Positions 34,406-42,792 of a stretch of DNA of 64,000 nt are shown one piece after another (the first letter of the stretch is position 1; each line of letters starts with the position of its first letter). The translations under genes were made by a program, and so were the position numbers. A model generated the notes under the pieces. That model was given only the letters and a program-made list of their open reading frames with translations. It was not told the DNA's origin and did no database searches. The DNA comes from LMUY01 sp964242215 (GTDB taxonomy: Bacteria > Pseudomonadota > Alphaproteobacteria > Acetobacterales > Acetobacteraceae), in contig CAXTCJ010000003.1 of NCBI GenBank assembly GCA_964242215.1, positions 1-64,000 of the forward strand. The letters are read 5' to 3'.

Positions 34406-34660
34406 ATGGCTCGGATCAAGCGCACCCAGTTCGACACGGTGCTGCCCGACCAGGCGTCGGCGGCCGTCGACTGGGCTGCCCTCGCGGCGCTGGCAAGCCT
34501 GGTGCGAGTGGATGCCACCACGGGCGCGGTGTCGGTCAGGAACGGCGAATCCAGCATCACCCTTCACGCCGACGGCACCGTGCGGATCGACGCGCGTCGG
34601 ATCGTCAACTGCGCCGGTGAGGATATCGTGCTCAGCGCGGCCAGAATCGACCTGAACTGA
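34406..34660 (+). CDS. Small spike-like beta protein (VgrG C-terminus-like)
   Basis: 84 residues. The C-terminal half (NGESSITLHADGTVRIDARR, IVNCAGEDIVLSAARIDLN) has the alternating beta pattern of the end of VgrG/DUF2345 beta-helices, though it stands alone without an OB-fold. The first 40 residues are helical (DWAALAALASLVRVDATTG). It ends 6 bp before the DUF2169 gene, so it belongs to the effector cassette. Its probable place is at or near the spike tip, but this is inference. Confidence 0.65.
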   Translation: MARIKRTQFDTVLPDQASAAVDWAALAALASLVRVDATTGAVSVRNGESSITLHADGTVRIDARRIVNCAGEDIVLSAARIDLN

Positions 34661-34666
34661 CGCACG

Positions 34667-35692
34667 ATGTGGGAGGTCATGAACGGCACGCCCTTCGCAA
34701 CGGGCGCCTATTTCCTGCGTGACCGCCAGGGTCACGAGCACTGGGTGGTGGCGGTCCGCGCGCGCTTCGAACTCGCCCTGGGGCGGCTGCCGCGGATCGC
34801 CGGCCAGGCGCCGGTGCAAATGGCGCCGCAGTATGCCGACGAAGCGGCGCGCGAACTGGCGGCTGAGAGTGACCTGGCACCGTTCCGCCCCCACGTCGAC
34901 ATCATCCTGCGCGGCAGCGCGCAGCCACCCGGCGATGGAAGCGGCAGCCGGCTGCTTCGGCTCAAATTCGGTGCGCTGGAGAAGCGGGTGCAAGCTTTTG
35001 GCCCGCGCAGTCTGCTGCGGCGCGGCGGCAAGTGGCTGGTGGACCGCCAACCTTTCCTTCCGTTTCCACTGAGCTGGACGCGCTCGCTCGGCGGTCCCGA
35101 CGTCGCGGCGGCGGACGCGCCCGACCGGGTCCTGCACCCGGCCAACCCGATCGGCATCGGCTGGTCCGCGCGCCTGGCGGGCGTGCCGGACGGGACGGAG
35201 TTCGAGCTGCCACAGTTGGAACGGCCCGACAGCCTAGTCCATCCCGCCAGGCCGCTGCCGCAACCCATCGGTTTCGGCGCGGTGCAACCGGCCTGGCAGC
35301 CGAGGGCCAGCCGTGCCGGCACGTATGACGAGGCCTGGCGCAACGGCCACGCCCCGCTGGCGCCGCCGAATTTCTCCGACGCCTTCCACCAGGCCGCATC
35401 CGACGATCAGGTATACGAGCCGACGCTCAAGGGCGGCGAGCCGATCGAACTGGATGGCTTCCATCCCGAGGGCACGTTGGCGTTCCAGCTGCCGCAGGTG
35501 CTGCTGGATGCGCGCACCCGGATCGGCGTGGGTGTGGTCGACTCCCGGTTCCGCCTCGTGGGCGTGGAGATCGATGCGACCGAGCGCACGCTCGACATGA
35601 TCTGGAACATCGCCGTGCCGTGCCCGGGGGGCGACCACCTGGTGCGCCACACCAGTGTTTTCCTGCAGCAGATGTCGGGCTTCTCGCGATGA
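34667..35692 (+). CDS. DUF2169 T6SS adaptor/chaperone
   Basis: 341 residues with the family's N-terminal pattern (MWEVMNGTPFATGAYFLRDR, HWVVAVRARFEL), the central LRLKFGALEKRVQAFGPR, and the C-terminal FQLPQVLLDARTRIGVGVVD and LDMIWNIAVPCP. In Agrobacterium a DUF2169 protein is required to load a DUF4150-type DNase effector onto its VgrG; the same gene combination is found here. The stop overlaps the next ATG (ATGA). Intracellular, not itself expected to be toxic. Confidence 0.9.
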   Translation: MWEVMNGTPFATGAYFLRDRQGHEHWVVAVRARFELALGRLPRIAGQAPVQMAPQYADEAARELAAESDLAPFRPHVDIILRGSAQPPGDGSGSRLLRLKFGALEKRVQAFGPRSLLRRGGKWLVDRQPFLPFPLSWTRSLGGPDVAAADAPDRVLHPANPIGIGWSARLAGVPDGTEFELPQLERPDSLVHPARPLPQPIGFGAVQPAWQPRASRAGTYDEAWRNGHAPLAPPNFSDAFHQAASDDQVYEPTLKGGEPIELDGFHPEGTLAFQLPQVLLDARTRIGVGVVDSRFRLVGVEIDATERTLDMIWNIAVPCPGGDHLVRHTSVFLQQMSGFSR

Positions 35693-36699
35693 GTCTCGGC
35701 GACACGTCCTGCATCGTTGCGGCGGGACTGACCTGCGGCGCAGGGACGACGCTGGCGGGTAGCCTGGCCAGCTATGCCGGGCGGCGCAACGCGTTCCGCC
35801 GCGAGCGCTCGGCAGTGGGGCATGACGGGTTGCCGCCGACCCTGGCAATGGCGTTACCGTTCGACCAGCCACGGGACGCCACCGCCCGGCTGGCGGCGCT
35901 ATTCGGCGCGGCGGCGGAGGATATCTTCTCCAACGGCGCGATCGCGGAGGCTGAGCCTGCACCGATCCTCGTACTGCTCCCCGGCTGGGCGCCGCAAGCC
36001 GTGCGCGCCAGGATCGCGCAACACATGCCGTCGAACTGGACCGATATCCGCTTCGTGCAGGGGCCCGACGCGAACGCGCTCGGCCTCCTCGGCCATGCCT
36101 CCCGCGCCATTGCGGACGGCCGCTTTCCGGCCGTGATGGTTTGCGCCGTGGACAGTCTGGCCAATGCCGACCGCATGGACCACCTCGTGCTCAACGACGC
36201 CATGTTCGGCCGCACCACACCCTACGGCATGGTCCCCGGCGAGGCCGCCGCCATGGTGTTGCTGGCGGCGGACGCATCTGGCGCCGCGCTTGGCCGGGTG
36301 CGCGACGTCCAAGCGACCATCGAGCCGTCGGTACCGGCCGGCGGCCTGCGTGGTCGCGGCCTTGGCCAATGCCTGCAAAAGCTGGCGCCTGCCCTGGCGC
36401 AGGACGCGCCTGCCGCACGGCTGCTGACCGACCTCTCTGGCCCACGCGACCGGGCGGAAGCGTTCGGTGTCGCGGTATCCGCCGGCGGCCCGGCGGTGGG
36501 CGCCTTGGCGGGCTCGCTGGAGGCGCCATCGCTGGCACTCGGCGACCTGGGGGAGGCGTTCGGCTTGGTGCTGGTGTGCCTCGCCCTCGGCGCTGCCCCC
36601 CGCGCCTTTCCCGACGGTGACGTGGCGCTGCTGGTCACGGCGGCACGGCCTGCCGCCGCCATCGTGGAGCGCCGACCTGCGGCGGGAGGCGGACGGTGA
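35689..36699 (+). CDS. Ketosynthase/thiolase-fold protein, probably non-catalytic
   Basis: 336 residues from ATG 35689. The fold is suggested by GLLGHASRAIADGRFPAVMV, CAVDSLANADRM and the VPGEAAAMVLLA turn, which match beta-ketoacyl synthases. The nucleophile-elbow position (GPDANALG before the helix) lacks the catalytic Cys, and no HGTGT-type histidine motif is seen, so condensation activity is unlikely. Such proteins recur between DUF2169 and DUF4150 genes in T6SS effector loci, pointing to an adaptor or effector-holding role. It overlaps both neighbours by 4 bases. Confidence 0.75.
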   Translation: MSLGDTSCIVAAGLTCGAGTTLAGSLASYAGRRNAFRRERSAVGHDGLPPTLAMALPFDQPRDATARLAALFGAAAEDIFSNGAIAEAEPAPILVLLPGWAPQAVRARIAQHMPSNWTDIRFVQGPDANALGLLGHASRAIADGRFPAVMVCAVDSLANADRMDHLVLNDAMFGRTTPYGMVPGEAAAMVLLAADASGAALGRVRDVQATIEPSVPAGGLRGRGLGQCLQKLAPALAQDAPAARLLTDLSGPRDRAEAFGVAVSAGGPAVGALAGSLEAPSLALGDLGEAFGLVLVCLALGAAPRAFPDGDVALLVTAARPAAAIVERRPAAGGGR

Positions 36700-37697
36700 G
36701 GGAGACCGTCGCCGTCAACGGCCTAACGCTCTGCCATAAGAACTCCGACGGTTACGTCCGCTCGACCCTGCCGGACGTCTGCAAGAGTCCTACCCAGCCC
36801 GTGCCGTACACCAACACCGCTTTTGCCAAGACGCTGGCGAATGGCACGACGACGGTGTTCTCCAATGGCGGGGCGATGAACGGCATTCTCGGCTCGCGCT
36901 TCGCCACCTCCGTCGGCGACGAGCCCGGTGTCGGCGGCGGCGTGATCTCGGGCGTGAACATGAAGGAAGCGACCTTCATCTCATTCTCGCCCAACGTCTT
37001 CATGCAAGGCCGGCCCGCGACGCGCCTCACCGATAAGATGCTGCTCAACCACGCCAACACGGTGTCGGTCGGCGGCTACTATACCGGGCCGCTTCCCCCG
37101 ACGACGCTGCTGAACGAACTGTGCCTGATCGCCTGCGCCTGCCAGGCGGCCGGGACGGCCAACCAGGCCTGCGTGGATGCCGCGTTGCAGGCGGCGCACG
37201 GCGCAACCAACACCGCCACCGATGGCGTGTTCCCGGAGGCGCGCTACACGCTGAGCGACGGCGACTACAAGCTCGCGACCGACCCGGCGAGCGGCATGCC
37301 CTTGACTGGCGGCAACTCCCCCCACCCCGACGTGACCCGGCTGTCGGGCGGCAAAGTGTCCGAACTGGTCGAGATGAAATTCCTCAACAACCGCGATCGT
37401 TACCGCAGCAGCTCCAACCAGCGCGATACGTACGACGACATCGCCGAGGACAACGGCGTCCAGCACAAGAGCCTCTACTTTCCGAAAGACTGCAGTTGCG
37501 AGGACAAGCCGAAGCCCGACCCGGTTCCGGTACCCGCGCCGCAGGAGGAAGAGCAGTCGGCGCTTGGCAAGGCGCGTGACTGGGTCATGGCTCACCCCGG
37601 CGAGGCGGCACTGGTGGGTGTCGGCGCCGTCGGTGTCGGCGCGCTGCTATTCTTCAGCGGAGGGGCCGCTGCACCTGCGCTGGCCTTGGCGCTCTGA
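36696..37697 (+). CDS. T6SS effector: DUF4150 PAAR-like tip fused to VRR-NUC-type nuclease
   Basis: 333 residues from GTG 36696. Residues about 1-130 are a DUF4150 PAAR-like domain (LCHKNSDGY; PYTNTAFA; GRPATRLTDKM; NTVSVGGYY) that caps the VgrG spike. After a Cys-rich helix (about 138-165) the region 205-265 carries the VRR-NUC pattern: PD at 211-212, E226-M-K228 in VSELVEMKF, and a Gln/Tyr segment at 242-246. These PD-(D/E)XK residues are intact, so DNA cleavage in target cells is likely. A Pro-rich linker and a hydrophobic Gly/Ala/Val helix (303-330) end the protein, an unusual addition. The immunity gene follows. Confidence 0.85.
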   Translation: MRETVAVNGLTLCHKNSDGYVRSTLPDVCKSPTQPVPYTNTAFAKTLANGTTTVFSNGGAMNGILGSRFATSVGDEPGVGGGVISGVNMKEATFISFSPNVFMQGRPATRLTDKMLLNHANTVSVGGYYTGPLPPTTLLNELCLIACACQAAGTANQACVDAALQAAHGATNTATDGVFPEARYTLSDGDYKLATDPASGMPLTGGNSPHPDVTRLSGGKVSELVEMKFLNNRDRYRSSSNQRDTYDDIAEDNGVQHKSLYFPKDCSCEDKPKPDPVPVPAPQEEEQSALGKARDWVMAHPGEAALVGVGAVGVGALLFFSGGAAAPALALAL

Positions 37698-37763
37698 CGG
37701 AGCCGCCACCTTAACCATACACCTGCCTTGAACCGTGGCATCGACCAGACCGGAGCCGGCCCC

Positions 37764-38759
37764 ATGGACGTCAGCGAGCTTGCGAAACAAATCGAGACAT
37801 TGGCCGATCTGGAGAAGATCGCCATCCTCGGCGACGACGGCGCCATCGAGATCCGCATCGGCTGGAATATCGTGCTGTTCTTCGACGGCGGATCGACGCT
37901 GCCACGGCGGCTGTCGGCCAATGCCGTGATGCGTGACTTTCTCGCATCCTTCCCCGGCAAGCTCACCCACTACCATCCGGTCGGCGCCGAACGCCTGGCA
38001 TCGGCGGCCGGCATAGACCTCGTCCGCTACAGCGACGCGGCGGCGGAGGCAGCCACGAAGCAGAACGGCCGCAACGCCAACGACAAGTATGGCGCAGACC
38101 TCTACGGCTTCGATGCGGGCAAGGAGGTGATGGAACCGGCCCCCTGGTATTTCGCCATCGGCACCGCTTCGCGCGAGCGGCCGGCGCCCTCGTCGATCAC
38201 GGCCAACCTGCCGATGTCCTGGCCGGACGTGACGGATCTGACCCCGCTGGTGGCACTGTTCGTGCGTTGGTGCTCGATCCTGCGCCCTGAACACGGCACG
38301 GTCAGCCCAGGATTGGTCTTCATGCAAGGCGGCGGCAGCAACGAGTTGGTCACCGGGTATCCCCTGCTGCAACGCTTTCCCGGACTGGACTACGCCAATG
38401 CCTCCCGCTGGCAGGCGGCCGCACGCAAGCACCCGCGAACGCTGCGTACGATCGGCTGGCTGACCGCGCTCGACGATGGGTTTGTCGATGCACTTGGTGG
38501 AGCCGAGCGGGTCCGTGAAGCGCTCGCCCCGGACGGTATCCTGATCCATGGCTACGCGGGCGGGGTCGTGCTGCAAGCCGGGCCGCGGCCGCATCTCGGC
38601 GACCGGAACCGGGGCGACGTGCCGCAAGCCTATCGCGCCGTCGCGCACCTGCTGGACCCATTCATCATGCGCTCCTTCGCCACCGGACTCTTCTATCCGC
38701 TCCCCGTTCCACTCGACCCGCAGACCGAGACGAACGCCTGGCTCCGCCGCTTCGACTAG
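37764..38759 (+). CDS. TsiV-type T6SS immunity protein (DUF3396)
   Basis: 331 residues from ATG 37764 (an in-frame start 12 codons earlier is possible). It matches the DUF3396/TsiV family, named for immunity to VRR-NUC effectors: IEIRIGWNIVLFFDGG, APWYFAIGTASRERP, GLDYANASRWQ, RTIGWLTALDDGFVDALGG and ADPPQAYRA-like C-terminal segments. It lies directly downstream of the VRR-NUC effector, as expected of a toxin/immunity pair, and would neutralise the nuclease in the cytosol of the producer and its siblings. Confidence 0.85.
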   Translation: MDVSELAKQIETLADLEKIAILGDDGAIEIRIGWNIVLFFDGGSTLPRRLSANAVMRDFLASFPGKLTHYHPVGAERLASAAGIDLVRYSDAAAEAATKQNGRNANDKYGADLYGFDAGKEVMEPAPWYFAIGTASRERPAPSSITANLPMSWPDVTDLTPLVALFVRWCSILRPEHGTVSPGLVFMQGGGSNELVTGYPLLQRFPGLDYANASRWQAAARKHPRTLRTIGWLTALDDGFVDALGGAERVREALAPDGILIHGYAGGVVLQAGPRPHLGDRNRGDVPQAYRAVAHLLDPFIMRSFATGLFYPLPVPLDPQTETNAWLRRFD

Positions 38760-38796
38760 ACCGCTGGCGGACCGCCTTCCCCACTTAGGAAACGCC

Positions 38797-41454
38797 ATGT
38801 CAACTATCGACCTGCGCTCGCTCGTCGGACGCCTCAACGACATCAGCCGCCGCGCGCTGGAGGCCGCCACCGGGCTCACCGTGTCGCGCAGCCACTACAA
38901 CGTGGAGGTGGAGCACTGGCTGCTGAAGCTGGCCGACCTCGCGGGTTCGGACTTCGTGGCGATCCTGCGCCATGCCGGGGTGGACGAGGGCCGCCTGGTG
39001 TCCGATCTGAACGCGGAACTGGACCGGCTGAAGTCCGGCAATGCTCGCGCGCCCAGCCTTGCCCCGGACACGGTGGAGATGGCCAAGCAGGCCTGGATAC
39101 TTGCCTCGTTGGAGCATGGCGGCGGCCAGATCCGCACCGGCCACCTGCTCTGGGCCCTCCTCGCGGACCCGACGCTGAGCCGCCGGGCAAACGGCATCTC
39201 CGCCCAGTTCGCGAAGATCGAGCCGGAGCGGTTGAAACGCGAGTTCGCGGCAATCACGGCGAGCACGGATGAGAGTACGCCCACCCAGGCCACCGATGCC
39301 ACGCCCGCGCGCGCCGCCGCCTCCAACGCGCTGACGCAATATACTCAAGACCTGACGGACGCGGCACGTGCCGGGCAAATCGATCCCATCATCGGGCGCG
39401 ACGAGGAGATCCGCAAGGTGATCGACATCCTGACCCGGCGCCGGCAGAACAATCCCATCCTGACCGGTGAGGCCGGCGTGGGGAAGACTGCCGTGGTGGA
39501 GGGCTTCGCCTTGCGCATCGCAGCGGGGGACGTGCCGGATGCACTCCGCCAGGTGTCACTCCGCACGCTGGACCTGGCGCTGCTACAGGCGGGCGCCGGG
39601 GTGAAAGGCGAATTCGAGAACCGGCTGAAATCCATCCTTGCCGATGTGAAGGCCAGTCCTAACCCGGTCATCCTGTTCATCGACGAGGCGCATACCCTGA
39701 TTGGCGCCGGGGGCACCGGGCAGAATGACGCCGCCAACATGCTGAAGCCTGCTTTGGCGCGCGGCGAGTTGCGCACGATCGCGGCGACGACGTGGGCCGA
39801 GTACAAGAAGTATTTCGAGAAGGACGCCGCCCTCACCCGCCGCTTTCAAGTCGTCAAGGTGGAGGAGCCGGACCACGCCACCGCTGCCGCCATGGTCCGA
39901 GGGCTCGTGGCGACTTTGGAGACCCACCACGGTGTTCGCATCCTCGACGAAGCGGTGCTGGCGGCGGTGACGCTGTCTGCCCGCTACATCCCCAGCCGGC
40001 AGCTGCCGGACAAGGCCGTGTCGCTCCTGGATACTGCCTGCGGGCGGGTCGCGATGAGCCAGGCAGCCACCCCAACCGCCATCGAAGCGCGGGATCGCCG
40101 AATGGCGCTCATCGACACCGAATTGGCGATCCTCGACCGTGAAGCGTTGTCCGGCGGCGATCACGCGTCCCGCCGCGCGGACCTCGCGGCGGAGCGGGCC
40201 GCCCTCGAGGCGGAGCGCGCCACGCTGGCCGCCCGCTGGGAGGAGGAGCGTAGCCTCGTCACCGACATCACCGCGCTGCGCCTACGGGTCGAGCGCGGAG
40301 AGGCGGCCGCGGGCGCCGAGCTCGCGGCCCAATCGGGCTCGCTGCGGAGTGTGCAAGGGGAACACCCGCTCATCCACCCTGTCGTCGACGGGCAGGCCGT
40401 TGCCGTGATCGTGCAGGGTTGGACCGGCATCCCGGTCGGCAGGATGAAGGGCGACGACATCCGCAGCGTGCTGGCCGTAGAGCAGCAGCTGGGTACTCGT
40501 GTCGTAGGCCAGACCTATGCGCTGAAGGCGGTTGCCCGCGCGCTGCATATCTCACGCGCCGGGCTGATGGACCCGCGTAAGCCGGTCGGGGTTTTCCTGA
40601 TGGTCGGCAGTTCCGGCGTAGGCAAGACCGAAACGGCATTGGCGCTGGCCGAGGCTCTGTTTGGTGACGAGCAGACCATGACCACGATCAACATGTCCGA
40701 GTTCAAGGAGGAGCATAAGGTCAGCCTGTTGATGGGCAGCCCGCCTGGCTACGTTGGCTACGGCGAGGGCGGCGTTCTGACCGAGGCGGTGCGGCGCCGG
40801 CCCTATGGGGTGATCCTGTTGGACGAGATGGAGAAGGCGCATCCTGGCGTCCAGGACGTGTTCTACCAGGTGTTCGACAAAGGTACGATGAAGGATGGCG
40901 AAGGCCGCGACATCGACTTCAAGAATTCCATCATCATCATGACCTCCAATGCCGGCACGGAGCTGATCACCAGCTTGTACGCCGACCCTGATACCGCGCC
41001 CGACGCGGCCGGTCTGGCAGAGGCCTTGAAGCCGGAGTTGCTGAAGGTTTTCCGCCCGGCCTTTCTGGGCCGGGTGACTTTGGTGCCGTATCTCCCGCTG
41101 CCGGAGCACGTCATCCGCGATATTGCCATCTTGCAATTGGATCGTGTCGGGCGCCGTTTGCGCGAAACCTACCAAGTACCGTTCGAATACGACGCCGCTG
41201 CCGTCGCGTTCATTACACAAGGTTGCACCGATCCTGCATCCGGCGCCCGCAACGTGGAGGCGGTGATCGCGCGTATAGTGCTGCCGGCGCTCTCGGCAGA
41301 GCTTTTGGCACGCCGGCTGGAAGGTCGTCCCCTTGCCGGCGTATTGGTGACTGGGGATCGCGAAGGCCTGAAGATCAGCGTGCTGGACGAACCCAATCCG
41401 GCTCAGGAACTCCCGCTTAGCCAGCGTAGCGAGACTGGCGCCAGTCGAGAATGA
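38797..41454 (+). CDS. clpV: T6SS sheath-disassembly ATPase ClpV (TssH)
   Basis: 885 residues from ATG 38797 with AGGA upstream; the open frame further left runs through the immunity gene. The N-terminal Clp-repeat domain (1-160) includes the TssC-binding region. AAA1 has Walker A GEAGVGKTA at about 223-231 and Walker B LFIDEAH; AAA2 has GSSGVGKTE at about 604-612 and ILLDEMEKAH. The coiled-coil middle domain lies between. ClpV unfolds contracted sheath for recycling. Being the last gene of the plus-strand arm, it marks the right end of the T6SS. Confidence 0.96.
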   Translation: MSTIDLRSLVGRLNDISRRALEAATGLTVSRSHYNVEVEHWLLKLADLAGSDFVAILRHAGVDEGRLVSDLNAELDRLKSGNARAPSLAPDTVEMAKQAWILASLEHGGGQIRTGHLLWALLADPTLSRRANGISAQFAKIEPERLKREFAAITASTDESTPTQATDATPARAAASNALTQYTQDLTDAARAGQIDPIIGRDEEIRKVIDILTRRRQNNPILTGEAGVGKTAVVEGFALRIAAGDVPDALRQVSLRTLDLALLQAGAGVKGEFENRLKSILADVKASPNPVILFIDEAHTLIGAGGTGQNDAANMLKPALARGELRTIAATTWAEYKKYFEKDAALTRRFQVVKVEEPDHATAAAMVRGLVATLETHHGVRILDEAVLAAVTLSARYIPSRQLPDKAVSLLDTACGRVAMSQAATPTAIEARDRRMALIDTELAILDREALSGGDHASRRADLAAERAALEAERATLAARWEEERSLVTDITALRLRVERGEAAAGAELAAQSGSLRSVQGEHPLIHPVVDGQAVAVIVQGWTGIPVGRMKGDDIRSVLAVEQQLGTRVVGQTYALKAVARALHISRAGLMDPRKPVGVFLMVGSSGVGKTETALALAEALFGDEQTMTTINMSEFKEEHKVSLLMGSPPGYVGYGEGGVLTEAVRRRPYGVILLDEMEKAHPGVQDVFYQVFDKGTMKDGEGRDIDFKNSIIIMTSNAGTELITSLYADPDTAPDAAGLAEALKPELLKVFRPAFLGRVTLVPYLPLPEHVIRDIAILQLDRVGRRLRETYQVPFEYDAAAVAFITQGCTDPASGARNVEAVIARIVLPALSAELLARRLEGRPLAGVLVTGDREGLKISVLDEPNPAQELPLSQRSETGASRE

Positions 41455-41593
41455 GCATCAGGTCAGCGTTGAGAGGGCGTCGAGTGGTCGGCCACACCGT
41501 CTTCAAGACTGCGTCGGCGTGGTGATGCCGCCTCCGCGGTTCTGTCAGCTGTCGCGCCTTCTGGCCAACTAGGACTTATGGGCAGAAGATTGC

Positions 41594-42045
41594 TCAGGCG
41601 GTTTGGATGATGACGAGCGCAATGCGGTTGGCTCTGGTGAATCTCGAGCGACGAGTGACGGCGGGAATGAGCTGGTTGTGGCGACGGCGGCACCGAAGAA
41701 GATCGTGGAGTTCACAGTGCTCTCTGCAGAAGCGCTCGGCAGACAGATCAGATTTAAAGCCCCGCATACATCGGATCAGCCCCTTAATCCCGCGGTGGTC
41801 CTGCTCAAGCCGGCTGGCGACGTAGGCGCTCGTCCTATGCCGGAACGTCCGTTCGAGCGTGGTGCGGATTGCCCTGGGGTAGGAGCCGTGGCCGTCTGTT
41901 GTCACGCGGTCCGGCCGAAGCCCGTCGTCGCCTTTGCCGAACGGAAGAAGGCCTTGGCTGCCGCCACGTCGCGATGCTCACTCAGCATTGCGTCGATCAG
42001 GTTTCCGTCTCGGTCGGCAACATTCGCTTCAACCCGGTCTTTGGC
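41594..42045 (-). pseudogene. IS6-family-like transposase, frameshifted C-terminal remnant
   Basis: From 42045 leftwards one frame gives DRDGNLIDAMLSEHRD and AAAKAFFRSAKATTGF. About 41905-41915 the frame shifts by one base and continues PDRVTTDGHGSYPRAIRT, RHRTSAYVASRLEQDHRGIK and GFKSDLSAERFCREH, ending at 41594. This is the DDE domain of an IS6-type transposase without its N-terminus. It separates the T6SS from the next gene and may have removed the start of that gene. The 41455-41593 gap before it shows no gene. Confidence 0.75.
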
Positions 42046-42062
42046 TGCTCGCTGCGCCATTG

Positions 42063-42659
42063 ATGGTCTGGCTGTGGAATTTGCAGTCCTACCGGGCCTG
42101 GGCCGTCAACACGCTGTGGTTCGTGCTCGTCCTGGTGCCTTGCCTTGCCCTGCTGGCCTTGTTCGTGGCGCCGGCGATGCGCCAGTCGGCGCTGCTGAAC
42201 GGGGGTAGCCTCTATCTCGACACGCCGCTGGCCATGCTGGTTATCCTCGGTCTGACAACGGCACTGGCCGGTTCCGGCCTCGCTGCCCTGCGCCGGCCCA
42301 GCCTGCCGGGCGGAACGCGGCCGGCGAGCTACGTCGCACCAGGGACGGCACGACCGGGCGTCCAGCCCCTGCCCAACCAAGGCAGAGGCGTTCTCATGCT
42401 GGGGTCGCTGCCGTTCAGCGGCACACTGATCAACGGGATGTTCTTCGCAGTCGTAGCCACGATGGAGCCGGTCGGCCCCGCCGGCATGATCTGGCCGGGC
42501 GCGCTGGTCGGCATCCTCGTGCTGTGCGTCGGCACGCTGGTGTTCCGCGGTGGCTTCCGGCTGACCCGGCGCCGGCCGGGTGCTGCGGCCGACCTTCGCC
42601 GCGGCTGGGGGCTGGGCATGGTCTGCACCATCGCGGCGCTCGCCGGCCTTTGGGCCTGA
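42063..42659 (+). CDS. Multi-spanning membrane protein, probably 5'-truncated
   Basis: 199 residues from the first ATG after the IS6 remnant. It has five or so hydrophobic segments (AVNTLWFVLVLVPCLALLALF; TPLAMLVILGLTTALAG; SGTLINGMFFAVVATMEPV; GALVGILVLCVGTLVF; GMVCTIAALAGLWA). The ATG has no clear Shine-Dalgarno and follows the IS fragment within 20 bp, so upstream coding sequence has probably been lost. No family recognised. Confidence 0.55.
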   Translation: MVWLWNLQSYRAWAVNTLWFVLVLVPCLALLALFVAPAMRQSALLNGGSLYLDTPLAMLVILGLTTALAGSGLAALRRPSLPGGTRPASYVAPGTARPGVQPLPNQGRGVLMLGSLPFSGTLINGMFFAVVATMEPVGPAGMIWPGALVGILVLCVGTLVFRGGFRLTRRRPGAAADLRRGWGLGMVCTIAALAGLWA

Positions 42660-42665
42660 CCGACG

Positions 42666-42779
42666 ATGCTGACGCTAAAGCTGGGGTTCAGTTGCTTCAT
42701 GGTGCCGCTGACGCTCGCTGCAGCCTGGTGCGGCCGCGCGGCACTGCGCGGCTTGCCGCAGGCCGCCGGGGAGCCGTGA
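42666..42779 (+). CDS. Possible small hydrophobic protein
   Basis: A 37-codon frame from ATG 42666 with a hydrophobic stretch (FSCFMVPLTLAAAWCG), 6 bp after the previous stop. It could be a small membrane peptide translated with its neighbour, or the detached C-terminal end of it. Support is only the spacing and composition. Confidence 0.3.
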   Translation: MLTLKLGFSCFMVPLTLAAAWCGRAALRGLPQAAGEP

Positions 42780-42792
42780 GGCCACGGCAGGC

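Noticed and set aside
33296..35137. 613-codon open frame on the minus strand
   Set aside because: Antisense to vgrG and the four genes after it, crossing several true gene boundaries; composition is that of a shadow frame.
37647..38879. 410-codon open frame on the minus strand
   Set aside because: Antisense to the immunity gene and spanning its ends; no family resemblance and biased composition.
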